The position numbers and the translations under genes are program-made. The notes beneath the pieces are model-generated. The model did no database searches. It had not been told where the DNA came from and saw only the letters and a program-made list of their open reading frames with translations. Positions 50,817 through 58,963 of a stretch of DNA of 64,000 bases are shown in pieces. The stretch is from G963666935 sp963666935 (GTDB lineage: Bacteria > Bacillota > Clostridia > Christensenellales > CAG-138), in NCBI GenBank assembly GCA_963666935.1, contig OY762936.1, forward strand, positions 124,001-188,000. The letters are read 5' to 3'. Every line of letters starts with the position of its first letter. The stretch's first letter is position 1.

Positions 50817-52238
50817 ATGACAAGAGGAATTGAATTTGACAACCGCACCAATCTTTTGAAGGAAAATGTATATCAGTACAGCCTGCAGGACGTGGGAGAA
50901 GGCAATTACTTCCGCGAAATGTTCGAATATACCACGTTGCCCAAAGTGGCGTTCAACCACAGGAATGTGCCCATGAACATGCCTGAGGAGGTCTGGGTAA
51001 CGGATACCACGTTCCGAGATGGTCAACAGTCGCGTTCGCCGTTCACGGTGAAGCAGATTGTAGATCTTTATAAACTTATGTCCAAGCTGGGCGGCCCCAA
51101 GGGCATAATTCGCCAATGCGAATTCTTCCCTTATACGGATGCCGACCGGGAAGCCATTGAGGAGTGCCGCAACCTAGGCCTGCAGTTTCCAGAAATTACT
51201 ACATGGATCCGGGCGGCGGATTCTGACTTCGCCCTCATCAAGGAGCTGGGCGTAAAGGAAACCGGCATTCTGGTGAGCTGCTCAGACTACCATATTTTTA
51301 AGAAGCTGAACCTCAACCGGGCCAAGGCCATGGATAAATATCTGGGCGTGGTGAAGCAGGCTCTTTCTTTGGGCATCCGGCCCCGCTGCCACTTTGAGGA
51401 TATCACCCGTGCGGACTTTTACGGCTTCGTGGTGCCTTTTGCCAACGAGCTGGTGAAGCTGTCCGAGGAAAGCGGCATCGACATTAAAATCCGCCTCTGC
51501 GATACCATGGGTCTGGGTGTATCCTACCCCGGCGTCGCGTTGCCCCGGAGCGTACAGGGCATGGTATACGGCCTGTCTCACTACGCGGGCATCAAGAGCG
51601 AGAATATGGAGTGGCACGGCCACAACGATTTTTACAAGGTGGTCACCAACTCCACCACCGCTTGGCTCTACGGCTGCAGCGCCGTTAACGGCACGCTGCT
51701 GGGTCTGGGCGAGCGCACGGGCAACTGCCCTCTTGAGGCCATGCTCATCGAGTATGCGCAGCTTAAGGGCACGGAGGATGGCATCAACTTCCCTGTCATC
51801 ACAGAAATCGCCGAATACTTTGAGAAAGAAATCGGCTACCCCATCCCCTTTAACACCCCCTTCGTGGGTACCAACTTCAATGCCACCCGGGCGGGCATCC
51901 ATGCGGACGGCCTGTTAAAAGATGAGGAGATCTATAACATTTTCGATACCACCAAAATCCTCAACCGTCCCGTCACCGTCATGGTGGATAAGTTCAGCGG
52001 CTCGGCCGGTATCGCCTGCTGGATCAATGCATACTACAGGGTTCCCGAAGATCTGCGAGTGGATAAGCGCTCGCCGGTGGTTATGCAAATGAAGGAGCGT
52101 ATCGATGCCGAATATGCAGCCGGCAGAAATACGGTCATGGGCCCCCGTGAGCTTCGCAACCTGCTCAAGGAACTGGATCCGGAGCTGTACGAAAAGCTCA
52201 GGGCGCTGCTGCACAAGGATAAGGTGTTTACCTGGTAA
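50817..52238 (+). CDS. DRE-TIM synthase (homocitrate / isopropylmalate / Re-citrate synthase-like)
   Basis: A 473-residue acyl-CoA-dependent aldol condensing enzyme. The barrel starts with VTDTTFRDGQQSR (near 61-73), the general base/metal motif; the metal histidines lie in MEWHGHNDFYK (near 263), and NGTLLGLGERTGN is conserved after it. It lacks the C-terminal regulatory domain of LeuA. A long N-terminal extension (about 60 residues) precedes the barrel. Proteins of this build in Clostridia include Re-face citrate synthases; homocitrate or isopropylmalate synthesis cannot be excluded. It stands alone behind a strong, operator-controlled promoter, not in a leucine or lysine operon. AGGAGGG precedes ATG 50817. 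Confidence 0.85.
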   Translation: MTRGIEFDNRTNLLKENVYQYSLQDVGEGNYFREMFEYTTLPKVAFNHRNVPMNMPEEVWVTDTTFRDGQQSRSPFTVKQIVDLYKLMSKLGGPKGIIRQCEFFPYTDADREAIEECRNLGLQFPEITTWIRAADSDFALIKELGVKETGILVSCSDYHIFKKLNLNRAKAMDKYLGVVKQALSLGIRPRCHFEDITRADFYGFVVPFANELVKLSEESGIDIKIRLCDTMGLGVSYPGVALPRSVQGMVYGLSHYAGIKSENMEWHGHNDFYKVVTNSTTAWLYGCSAVNGTLLGLGERTGNCPLEAMLIEYAQLKGTEDGINFPVITEIAEYFEKEIGYPIPFNTPFVGTNFNATRAGIHADGLLKDEEIYNIFDTTKILNRPVTVMVDKFSGSAGIACWINAYYRVPEDLRVDKRSPVVMQMKERIDAEYAAGRNTVMGPRELRNLLKELDPELYEKLRALLHKDKVFTW

Positions 52239-52242
52239 CGGA

Positions 52243-52271
52243 TTGTGCTTTCTTCAGTTCCGGTGTATAAT
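52243..52271 (+). promoter_or_regulatory. Promoter of the cobalamin-riboswitch transcript
   Basis: TTGTGC and TATAAT 17 bases apart, with TG one base before the -10. Transcription would begin near 52278, just before the riboswitch. Confidence 0.75.
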
Positions 52272-52279
52272 TGTGGCAA

Positions 52280-52460
52280 ACAGCATATCGGGGATGTTGG
52301 GTGTCGCAAGGCTTAAACTGGAAGCGGGGTGAAATCCCCCCGCGAACTCGTCGCCGTAATGGGGTAGCGTGTCTGCAAAATGCCACTGTGCGTATGCATG
52401 GGAAGGCGCAGCCGCGCGATGATCCCTAAGCCGGAATACTTGCCCGCATGCACAAAACAG
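52280..52460 (+). promoter_or_regulatory. Cobalamin (B12) riboswitch
   Basis: Core parts of the AdoCbl aptamer are present in order: GGGGTGAAATCCCC (near 52326), CGCGAACTCGTCGCCGTAAT, TGCCACTG (52381-52388), GGGAAGGC (52400-52407), GATGATCCC, and the closing AAGCCGGAATACTTGCC. A further stem (GCATGC..ACAAAAC with GTTTTGTATGC) follows at about 52446-52490 and could be the expression platform; no T-rich terminator is seen, so control may be translational. The gene-free stretch 52239-52549 is filled by this element and its promoter. Confidence 0.93.
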
Positions 52461-52549
52461 GATGTTGCGAGTCTCGGCGTTTTGTATGCAGAACGATGCT
52501 CTTTTCGCGTTGTTTTCCTCGGAAATCAATGCTGAAAGGAGCATTTTTT

Positions 52550-52948
52550 ATGAAGAAGCAAACCAAAGTCCTGCTGGCCGCCGTGGCCGGAATTGTTTTA
52601 TTGGCTGCCGTGTTTTTCGCGATGTATCAAAGCTTTCTCCCCTCCGCCGCCGCAGGCGAAAAGCAGCTTATCCTCACCGTGGTGCACAAAGACGGCGCGC
52701 AAGCCGATTTCACGTTGGATACGCAGGCGGAGTATCTGGGCGACGTCCTCACGGAAGAGAACCTCATCCAAGGTGAAGAGAGCGCTTACGGCCTCTATGT
52801 CACCAAAGTAGATGGCGAAACCGCCGACGAATCCAAGGAGGAATGGTGGTGCCTAACCAAAGACGGTGAAACCTGCGACACCGGCATCTCCCAAACCCCA
52901 ATTTCCGACGGGGATCACTTTGAGCTTACATTGACCACGGGCTGGTGA
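52550..52948 (+). CDS. DUF4430 membrane-anchored protein, probable cobalamin-binding partner
   Basis: A 132-residue protein: N-terminal signal/anchor helix (LLAAVAGIVLLAAVFFAMY), then one DUF4430 domain (about 40-132) with the typical YGLYVTKVDGE and WWCLTKDGE blocks. DUF4430 is the fold of the C-terminal domain of vertebrate intrinsic factor and transcobalamin, which grips B12. The B12 riboswitch upstream and the ECF S component 1 base downstream strongly support a role in capturing cobalamin at the cell surface. ATG 52550 is preceded by AAAGGAG. Confidence 0.88.
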   Translation: MKKQTKVLLAAVAGIVLLAAVFFAMYQSFLPSAAAGEKQLILTVVHKDGAQADFTLDTQAEYLGDVLTEENLIQGEESAYGLYVTKVDGETADESKEEWWCLTKDGETCDTGISQTPISDGDHFELTLTTGW

Positions 52949-52949
52949 T

Positions 52950-53459
52950 ATGCGAACGAACCTCCGGGAACTCATCCTTTATGGGCTCTTGGGCGCACTG
53001 CTCTTCGGGGTGCAAGTGGCCTTGGCGGCCTTGCCCAACATCGAGCTTGTCTCCACTCTGGTCATCGTCTATACCCTGACGCTGGGCCTCAAGGCCCTCT
53101 ATCCGGTGTGTGTGTTCGTGGGGGCAGAAATTCTTCTGTACGGGCTTGGATTTTGGACGGTGAACTACCTGTACGTCTGGGCCATTCTCGTGTTCGCCGT
53201 ACACTTAATTAACCGTTTTCATCCCCATAAATACCTTTGGGCCGCGGTCTCCGCCGCATACGGGCTTCTTTTCGGCGCCTTGTGCGCCCTTCCAACCCTG
53301 CTGGTTGCCGGACCGGCTGCAGCCTTCGCCTACTGGATCAGCGGCCTGCCCTTTGATTTTCTGCACTTTGCCGGAAACGCCATCCTGTCCCTGCTTTTAA
53401 TCTCTCCCCTGTGCGCCCTGCTGCGGCAGGGAATCACCGCCATGCAGAAACCCTCCTGA
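52950..53459 (+). CDS. ECF transporter S component, predicted cobalamin-specific
   Basis: A 169-residue integral membrane protein with about six helices. The N-terminal ALLFGVQVALAALPNIELVSTLVI resembles the helix-1 region of S components, where the small-residue motif contacts the EcfT module. The energising EcfA/A'/T genes are not nearby, so a shared, group II ECF module is expected. B12 specificity is inferred from the riboswitch and the DUF4430 neighbour. Ends before an intrinsic terminator. Confidence 0.88.
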   Translation: MRTNLRELILYGLLGALLFGVQVALAALPNIELVSTLVIVYTLTLGLKALYPVCVFVGAEILLYGLGFWTVNYLYVWAILVFAVHLINRFHPHKYLWAAVSAAYGLLFGALCALPTLLVAGPAAAFAYWISGLPFDFLHFAGNAILSLLLISPLCALLRQGITAMQKPS

Positions 53460-53494
53460 AAAGCCGCTCTACCCCAAAACCATTTTGGCGACGC

Positions 53495-53520
53495 AAAAGC
53501 CCTCCGAATGGAGGGCTTTT
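53495..53520 (+). terminator. Terminator of the B12 uptake operon
   Basis: AAAAGCCCTCC / GGAGGGCTTTT with loop GAAT. A second 8-bp palindrome (TCGGCTCA-TAC-TGAGCCGA) follows at about 53529-53547 without a T tract. Confidence 0.88.
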
Positions 53521-53689
53521 ATTAATGTATCGGCTCATACTGAGCCGACGAGAATTATTTAATTAGGTGGGGGAACTAAATTTCCCCCAAGCCCCCTCGC
53601 TCGCGCAGTTTGGATTCCTCTTTCTCCTGCATACTATCTCGCAAAACCTTTCCTTACAAAGCGCATAGCTCAGATTCCCAATATAGGGG

Positions 53690-53712
53690 TATAGGGGGCG
53701 AAGCCCCCTATA
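53690..53712. repeat. Dispersed GC hairpin, copy C
   Basis: A perfect TATAGGGGGC-GAA-GCCCCCTATA hairpin. The rest of the 295-base gap 53460-53754 holds the terminator above, a second palindrome and low-complexity text; no gene was found. The hairpin lies just beyond the end of glmS (minus strand) and could also act as its terminator. Confidence 0.7.
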
Positions 53713-53754
53713 AATATAAAATATTCGTCGGCGCCGCAGGCGGCGATACTTTTT

Positions 53755-55581
53755 CTATTCCACCGTTACGCTCTTGGCCAAGTTCCGGGGTTTGTCGATA
53801 TCGCAGCCCTTAAGCAGCGCCACATAGTAGGCAAAAAGCTGCAGGGGCAGTATTGTCAACGAAGGAAGTACGAAAGCATCGCATGCCGGCAGCCAAATCA
53901 TATGATCGGCAATCTCCTCCACCATGGGGGTCCCCTCCTGCGCCACCGCCAGCACCACAGCGCCCCGGGCCTTTACCTCCCGGATGTTGCTGATTATCTT
54001 TTCCTGCAAGGGGCCATAGGTGCAAAGTGCCACCACCAGCGTCCCTGGCACGATCAAGGAAATGGGGCCGTGCTTCAGTTCCCCCGCCGCATATGCCTCG
54101 GAATGGGTATAGGAAATCTCCTTGAGCTTTAACGCGCCCTCCAGCGATATTGCGTAGTCCACGTTGCGTCCGATAAAGAAGATGTCCTTGCTGGCATAGT
54201 ATAGGGAAGCAAGATACTTCACCTCCTCGCAGTCTTTCAGCAGCTCCTGCGTTAAATCCGGTAGCCCCTCCAGCTGATGCAGGTTTGCATTTATCTGTTC
54301 TATGGGCAGCGTGTTCCGGCAGTCGGCCATGTGCAGCGCCAGCAGGTAGCAGACCGCCAGCTGGGCGGTGTATGCCTTCGTGGTAGCCACGGCGATCTCC
54401 GGGCCCGCCCAGGTGTAAATCACGTCCTCGCTCTCGTTGGCGATGGTGCTGCCCACCACGTTGACGATGGAAATCACTTTTGCGCCCCGACGTTTGGCTT
54501 CCCGAAGAGCGAAAAGGGTATCTATGGTCTCGCCGGACTGGCTGATGATTACGGCAATGGAGCGCTCCGTAACCAAGGGACTCATATAACGGAACTCAGA
54601 GGCCAGCTCTACAAATACCGGAACCCCGGCCAAGGTTTCAATGTAGTGCCGGGCCACTTGTCCCACATAGTGAGCCGAACCGCAGGCGACGATGTACACC
54701 CGATCCACATTTTGGAAATCCTCGTCGGAAATATTCTCCAGACCCAGATCGATTTTGCCGCGGGAAATCCGGGGTCGGATGGTATCGCGGATCACCTGGG
54801 GCTGTTCCATGATCTCCTTGATCATGAAGTGGGCGTAGCCGCCCTTTTCTGCCGCGCTCACGTCCCAGGTCACGTGTTCTGGCTGTTTTTTCACGGGTAC
54901 GCCATAACGGTCGAAAACCACGACTTCGTCCTTTTTCAGCACAGCCAGCTCATATTCGCCCAAGCGAATGATCTCCCGGGTGTGGCCGATGATGGCCGGA
55001 ATGTCCGATGCAATAAAGTTTTCGCCCTGCCCCAGCCCTACGATCAGCGGGCTGTCCTTGCGTACGGCGATGATGGTATCCGGGTGGTCCCGAAAGAGGA
55101 TTCCCAGCGCAAAGGACCCTTGAAGCAGGTTCACCGCCTCACGCACCGCCTGCACCGGGTCGCCGTGGTATAAGTATTCTACCAGTGAGCAGGCGATTTC
55201 CGTATCCGTTTCGGAGCAGAACGTATAGCCCTTTTCCGTCAAAAAATCCCGAAGCTCCGCGTAGTTTTCCACAATGCCGTTATGCACCAGCGCCACGCTG
55301 CCGCCATGGCTCAAATGGGGGTGAGCGTTTAAATCCGAGGGTTCCCCGTGTGTGGCCCAGCGGGTATGGCCAATGCCAGTGGTGCCGGGCAGGTCCGCGC
55401 CGTCATGGACGCTCTCCTGAAGCACGCTGAGTCGGCCCCGGGATTTGGCCACGCTGAGGTTGCCACCGTCGACCATGGCGATGCCCGAGGAATCATACCC
55501 TCTGTATTCCAGTTTTTCCAATGCTTTTAATATGATCGGGGCAGCCTGTTTGCTTCCCACGTAACCTACAATTCCACACAT
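53755..55581 (-). CDS. glmS: Glucosamine-6-phosphate synthase (isomerizing)
   Basis: Makes glucosamine-6-phosphate from fructose-6-phosphate and glutamine, the entry step to UDP-GlcNAc and peptidoglycan. 608 residues: MCGIVGYVG with the N-terminal nucleophile Cys2, glutaminase domain (2-235) with GHTRWATHG, two SIS sugar-binding domains with SQSGETIDT (near 350) and HGPISLIVPG, and the C-terminal KSVTVE end. Complete. Only about 100 bases separate it from the terminator of the next operon, and no glmS ribozyme core was seen there. Confidence 0.98.
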   Translation of the reverse strand: MCGIVGYVGSKQAAPIILKALEKLEYRGYDSSGIAMVDGGNLSVAKSRGRLSVLQESVHDGADLPGTTGIGHTRWATHGEPSDLNAHPHLSHGGSVALVHNGIVENYAELRDFLTEKGYTFCSETDTEIACSLVEYLYHGDPVQAVREAVNLLQGSFALGILFRDHPDTIIAVRKDSPLIVGLGQGENFIASDIPAIIGHTREIIRLGEYELAVLKKDEVVVFDRYGVPVKKQPEHVTWDVSAAEKGGYAHFMIKEIMEQPQVIRDTIRPRISRGKIDLGLENISDEDFQNVDRVYIVACGSAHYVGQVARHYIETLAGVPVFVELASEFRYMSPLVTERSIAVIISQSGETIDTLFALREAKRRGAKVISIVNVVGSTIANESEDVIYTWAGPEIAVATTKAYTAQLAVCYLLALHMADCRNTLPIEQINANLHQLEGLPDLTQELLKDCEEVKYLASLYYASKDIFFIGRNVDYAISLEGALKLKEISYTHSEAYAAGELKHGPISLIVPGTLVVALCTYGPLQEKIISNIREVKARGAVVLAVAQEGTPMVEEIADHMIWLPACDAFVLPSLTILPLQLFAYYVALLKGCDIDKPRNLAKSVTVE

Positions 55582-55664
55582 GATTAAATTTCTCCTTATG
55601 ATGTAATTTGTGACTCTATGTCATTTTACTATATGTCGCATGCAAATAAAACCAAAGAAACTGT

Positions 55665-55689
55665 AAAAACGCCTTTGCACGCCAAGGCG
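55665..55689 (-). terminator. Terminator of the deaminase-isomerase-aldolase operon
   Basis: Stem CGCCTT / AAGGCG; on the minus strand the hairpin is followed by five T residues, about 50 bases after the aldolase stop. Confidence 0.6.
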
Positions 55690-55741
55690 CATCACTTTTT
55701 ATCTACTGGGGTCTTCCGCAAAAAGCGTGGTCAAAAGCCCG

Positions 55742-56341
55742 TTATTCCCCCATCGTAAACGGCGTTCCCATGGCCGACGCCAATGCGTAAATCTTCGCAG
55801 CCTCCTCAATGTACTCCGCCCGGAGACGGGCTTCCGAAAGGTCCTTCCCCACCGCCAGTACGCCGTGGCTGCCCAAAATGCAGCCACCCTTGCCCGGCAG
55901 CACCGCAGCCGCGTTTTCACCCACTTCCCGCGTGCCCGGCACCGCAAATGCCGCACACGGGATTTCCCCGCCCAAAAACAGTTCTGCCTCCACTAAAATG
56001 CAGGGAATGCTCCGCCGAAGGGTGGCAAAGGCGGTGGCGTAAGGGGAATGGGTGTGAAACACCGCATTTACCTCAGGAAACCGCTCATAGATCACCGCAT
56101 GCATCCGCCATTCGGAGGAGGGTTTGTGTCGTCCTGCAAGAATTTTTCCGTCAAAGTTCACATGCATAATGTCTTCTGCGCGCATTTCTTCATAGTGAAA
56201 GCAGGATGGCGTAATGAGCATTTGGTCTTTTCCCACAACGCGGCAGCTCAAGTTGCCGCTGGTTCCGCTAAAGAGGCCTTCCCGGAAAGCGGAGAGGCAA
56301 ATCCCTGTCATCTGTTGCCTGATTTCTAAATTCGCATCCAT
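55742..56341 (-). CDS. Class II aldolase, candidate 5-deoxyribulose- or methylthioribulose-1-phosphate aldolase
   Basis: A 199-residue aldolase of the fuculose/rhamnulose-phosphate family. Zinc-binding HTHSPYATA (near 95), catalytic Glu in KPSSEWRMH (near 75) and the third ligand in GSHGVLAVG (near 158) are all present. In this operon it follows an MtnA-like isomerase directly (the next base after its stop). Family knowledge: with an isomerase it can split 5-deoxyribulose-1-phosphate or 5-methylthioribulose-1-phosphate into dihydroxyacetone phosphate and an aldehyde. It could instead be a dehydratase of the MtnB type, which shares the fold; no other MtnB-pathway gene is present, so the aldolase reading is favoured. 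Confidence 0.85.
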   Translation of the reverse strand: MDANLEIRQQMTGICLSAFREGLFSGTSGNLSCRVVGKDQMLITPSCFHYEEMRAEDIMHVNFDGKILAGRHKPSSEWRMHAVIYERFPEVNAVFHTHSPYATAFATLRRSIPCILVEAELFLGGEIPCAAFAVPGTREVGENAAAVLPGKGGCILGSHGVLAVGKDLSEARLRAEYIEEAAKIYALASAMGTPFTMGE

Positions 56342-57406
56342 TCAAATCACCATTTCACAGGGGTCAATGGGATGTTCTTTCAAGTACCTGTCCAGCTCAT
56401 ATGGGCTGTAAACACCCCAGTCCGTCACCACTCCCCGCACCAGAGCGGGCGGTGTCACGTCAAAGGAGGGATAACAGCCCTTAACCCCGTCCATCGCCGT
56501 GCGCACACCCATGGCCTGCAACACGAAAGTGGGGTCCCGCTGCTCGATGGTCACGGTATCAACCGTGGGGTGGCCGGAATCCGGAATGCCCGTAACGTAG
56601 TAGGGCACGCCAAGGTAATTCGCCGCGATGGCGATCTGAAAGGTGCCCACCTTGTTCACAATGTGCCCGTCCAGACAAATGGCGTCCGCGGCGGAGGTAA
56701 AAAGGTCCACCCGTTCTTTCTGCATCACACAGGCGGGCATATTATCCGTGATCACCGTCACGTCAAAGCCCATGTCGCAGGCCACGGAGGCTGTAAGCCG
56801 CGCCCCCTGGAAATAGGGCCGCGTCTCGGGGCAGAGCAGTCGGATCTCAACATTCCGGGCCCTGGCTTCCTTGAGCATCAAACCCACAATTGTTTCCCCA
56901 AAGCACTGGGTCATCACAGTACCATGGGCGGGAAACTGATCCACAAGATATTTGGCCATATTCCCTACCTTGCGGTAGCGCCGCTCGGTGATGCCAAGGG
57001 CGTGGGCCGCTACGGCCTCACAAGGGTTTTCGCCCCGCTTCAATGCTGCTTCAACCGCCCCAAGGCACCCGCTTGTGATCCGTTCCATTCGGGAAACGGT
57101 GGTGGGCCGGGCACGGGAAAGCACATGCGCCGCCTCCTTTAAATAGTCAAGCTGCGCTTCTGCACCCAGATCCCTGCACTGGTGGGCGGCCAGCGCTATG
57201 CCCATGGCGGCGGCCATGTAGGGGCCCGCGCTTTGGGTCACCATGTCGCGAATGGCCTCGGCCACCTCCCGGTAATCCCGGCAGATGACGAACTTCACCG
57301 TTCCAGGATATACCCGCCGATCCAAAATCCGCACAGTGCCGTTCTCATACCAAGCCACATTTTCATACCGCAGTAGGAATGCCAGACCCTCGTCCCCACG
57401 CTCCAT
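56342..57406 (-). CDS. MtnA-family aldose-ketose isomerase
   Basis: A 354-residue protein of the methylthioribose-1-phosphate / 5-deoxyribose-1-phosphate isomerase family. Conserved elements: catalytic Cys in TVMTQCFGET (near 189), LCPETRPYFQGARLTA, DNMPACVMQ, catalytic Asp in AADAICLDGHIVNKVGT and IEQRDP. The usual MtnA text around these sites (HCNxG, GADRI) is altered, so it is a divergent branch. The C-terminal FDVTPPALV is conserved. It starts one base after the deaminase stop and leads directly into the aldolase. Confidence 0.87.
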   Translation of the reverse strand: MERGDEGLAFLLRYENVAWYENGTVRILDRRVYPGTVKFVICRDYREVAEAIRDMVTQSAGPYMAAAMGIALAAHQCRDLGAEAQLDYLKEAAHVLSRARPTTVSRMERITSGCLGAVEAALKRGENPCEAVAAHALGITERRYRKVGNMAKYLVDQFPAHGTVMTQCFGETIVGLMLKEARARNVEIRLLCPETRPYFQGARLTASVACDMGFDVTVITDNMPACVMQKERVDLFTSAADAICLDGHIVNKVGTFQIAIAANYLGVPYYVTGIPDSGHPTVDTVTIEQRDPTFVLQAMGVRTAMDGVKGCYPSFDVTPPALVRGVVTDWGVYSPYELDRYLKEHPIDPCEMVI

Positions 57407-57407
57407 G

Positions 57408-58706
57408 TTACGCCTCCCCGTAGAGCCGCTTCAGGGCAGACCTGACATCCCAGCGAACCTTCTCGGCATCAATGGTTTTAAATTCTCCGTTCTCATAGAG
57501 AATTCTACCATCCACCATGGTCATCCTCACGTCGGCGCCCTGGGCGCTGTAAACAAGCATGGACAGCGGTTCAAAAGCGGGCATCATGTGAGGACCGTCC
57601 ATAGAAATTGCAACGATATCCGCCTTTTTGCCCACGGCCAATTCCCCCGTATCCTTCCGGCCCTGAAGCTTCGCGCCATTTTGGGTGGCCATGCGGAAGG
57701 TTTCTGCAGGTTTCATCACGGTAGGGTCGCCGGAAAAGCCGTTATAGATTACGGAGGCGAGATGCAGCTCTTCCATCAGGTTCAGGTTGTTGTTGCTGGC
57801 AGCCCCGTCCGTGCCCAGCGCCACATTGATCCCCTTCTTCAGCAGCCGGGGAATGGGCGCGAAGCCGCTGCCCAATTTCATGTTGCTGGTGGGGTTATTC
57901 ACCACGCTGACGCCCTTTTCCAAAAAGAGCACGTCGTCGGATTCCTCCAAATAGACGCAGTGGGCGGCAAAGGCGTTTTCATCCAGCGCACCCAGATCGT
58001 AAAACCACCGAGCCGGGGTCTTGCCGTACTTTGCCTTACAGGCCGCATGCTCCGCCTTGGTTTCCGAAAGGTGGATGTGCATGCGCCCGCCCTTCCCCCG
58101 GCATAAATCGGCATAGGCCCTGACAATGCGCTCGGTGCAGGTGTACTCCGCATGGACGCAGAAATCCACCAGCACCCGTCCACCAAACGCGCCGTTATGC
58201 TCGTCAAAAAGAGCCAGGGATTCCCGGATCCTAAAGTTGTCCTCCGGCTGCTCGTCGGGATCGAAGGACTGGACGGGGCGGGAGATGTTGGCTTTCATTC
58301 CCGCTTCCCCCACGGCCTCAACGGTGACCCGGGGCTCGAAATACATATCGGAAAAGCTGGTGGTCCCTGTGGAGAGCATCTCCAAAATGGCCAAAAAGCT
58401 GCCTGCGCGGATATCCTCGAGCGTAAGCCGATCCTCAATGGGGAATACGCTATCGAAGAGCCACTGCTGCAGCGGCAGGTCGCTGCCCACCCCCCGGAGC
58501 AATGTCATAGGTGAATGGGTATGGCAGTTTACCAGGCCGGGGATGAGCAATGCGCCGCCCATATCTTTTTCCTCGTCGTATACCTCTTCGGGGCGCTCAG
58601 CAGCAAGGCAACCGATGGTATCCCCGTCCACGCCCAGAAATCCATTTTTTATGAGCGTTAAATCAGGGCCCGAAAGGATATCGCAGTTTTTCAGCAAGCG
58701 CTTCAT
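57408..58706 (-). CDS. Amidohydrolase, 5'-methylthioadenosine / 5'-deoxyadenosine / SAH deaminase type
   Basis: A 432-residue zinc amidohydrolase of the MtaD/DadD group. Metal ligands: HTHSPMTLLRG (near 64), HIHLSETK (near 207), AAHCVYL (near 237) and the aspartate in LGTDGAASNN (near 287). Deaminates the adenine of 5'-modified adenosines to the hypoxanthine form. ATG 58706 follows AGGAGGGG. As first gene of the operon it provides the entry step; a nucleoside phosphorylase that would release the 5-substituted ribose-1-phosphate is not in the window (the Pdp at 28881 is a pyrimidine enzyme). Confidence 0.88.
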   Translation of the reverse strand: MKRLLKNCDILSGPDLTLIKNGFLGVDGDTIGCLAAERPEEVYDEEKDMGGALLIPGLVNCHTHSPMTLLRGVGSDLPLQQWLFDSVFPIEDRLTLEDIRAGSFLAILEMLSTGTTSFSDMYFEPRVTVEAVGEAGMKANISRPVQSFDPDEQPEDNFRIRESLALFDEHNGAFGGRVLVDFCVHAEYTCTERIVRAYADLCRGKGGRMHIHLSETKAEHAACKAKYGKTPARWFYDLGALDENAFAAHCVYLEESDDVLFLEKGVSVVNNPTSNMKLGSGFAPIPRLLKKGINVALGTDGAASNNNLNLMEELHLASVIYNGFSGDPTVMKPAETFRMATQNGAKLQGRKDTGELAVGKKADIVAISMDGPHMMPAFEPLSMLVYSAQGADVRMTMVDGRILYENGEFKTIDAEKVRWDVRSALKRLYGEA

Positions 58707-58778
58707 GGTTCCCCTCCTATCCTGCGTATTGTTATTATTATACCGCATTTGGAAGGAGTTGGACAGGGAAAAGCTACA

Positions 58779-58807
58779 TTGACAAAAGCCTCCGCCCCAG
58801 TTACAAT
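58779..58807 (+). promoter_or_regulatory. Promoter of the Mn riboswitch transcript
   Basis: A consensus TTGACA and TACAAT 17 bases apart; transcription should start near 58814, at the first base pairs of the aptamer. Confidence 0.85.
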
Positions 58808-58811
58808 ATTG

Positions 58812-58909
58812 AAAAAGGGAGTAGCGGACGGGATTTTTCCGTTACAACCTGCGTCAGTACGATGCCTTGCGGCATCCGCAGTTGTATGAAATTGCAAGAC
58901 TTTTATTGC
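58812..58909 (+). promoter_or_regulatory. yybP-ykoY manganese riboswitch
   Basis: Matches the aptamer core: AAGGGAGTAGC at the 5' end, a hairpin CGG.../...CCG, then TGCGTCAGTACGATG with a GCC..GGC stem, and the closing GCAAGACTTTTATTG that pairs back to the 5' side. GGGAGTAG and CGTCAGTACG are the L1 and L3 signatures that clasp two metal ions. The 3' strand of the closing stem is also the 5' strand of a terminator, so Mn2+ binding would prevent termination and turn on the permease gene. Confidence 0.83.
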
Positions 58910-58940
58910 GCGGGCCTCCGCACGATAAAAGTCTTTTTTC
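58897..58940 (+). terminator. Riboswitch expression-platform terminator
   Basis: AGACTTTTAT (58897-58906) pairs with ATAAAAGTCT (58925-58934), inner TGCG/CGCA, and six T follow. It is mutually exclusive with the aptamer's closing stem. Confidence 0.85.
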
Positions 58941-58963
58941 TTAATTTTATGGAGGGTAATTAA

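Noticed and set aside
53548..53754. A small gene in the gap between the B12 operon and glmS
   Set aside because: The frames there have no ribosome site and run through a hairpin repeat and the glmS end.
54277..55173. A 298-codon plus-strand frame inside glmS
   Set aside because: Antisense shadow; glmS is fully conserved over this part.
55582..55664. glmS ribozyme upstream of glmS
   Set aside because: The gap is too short and lacks the ribozyme core; only a terminator for the neighbouring operon was found.
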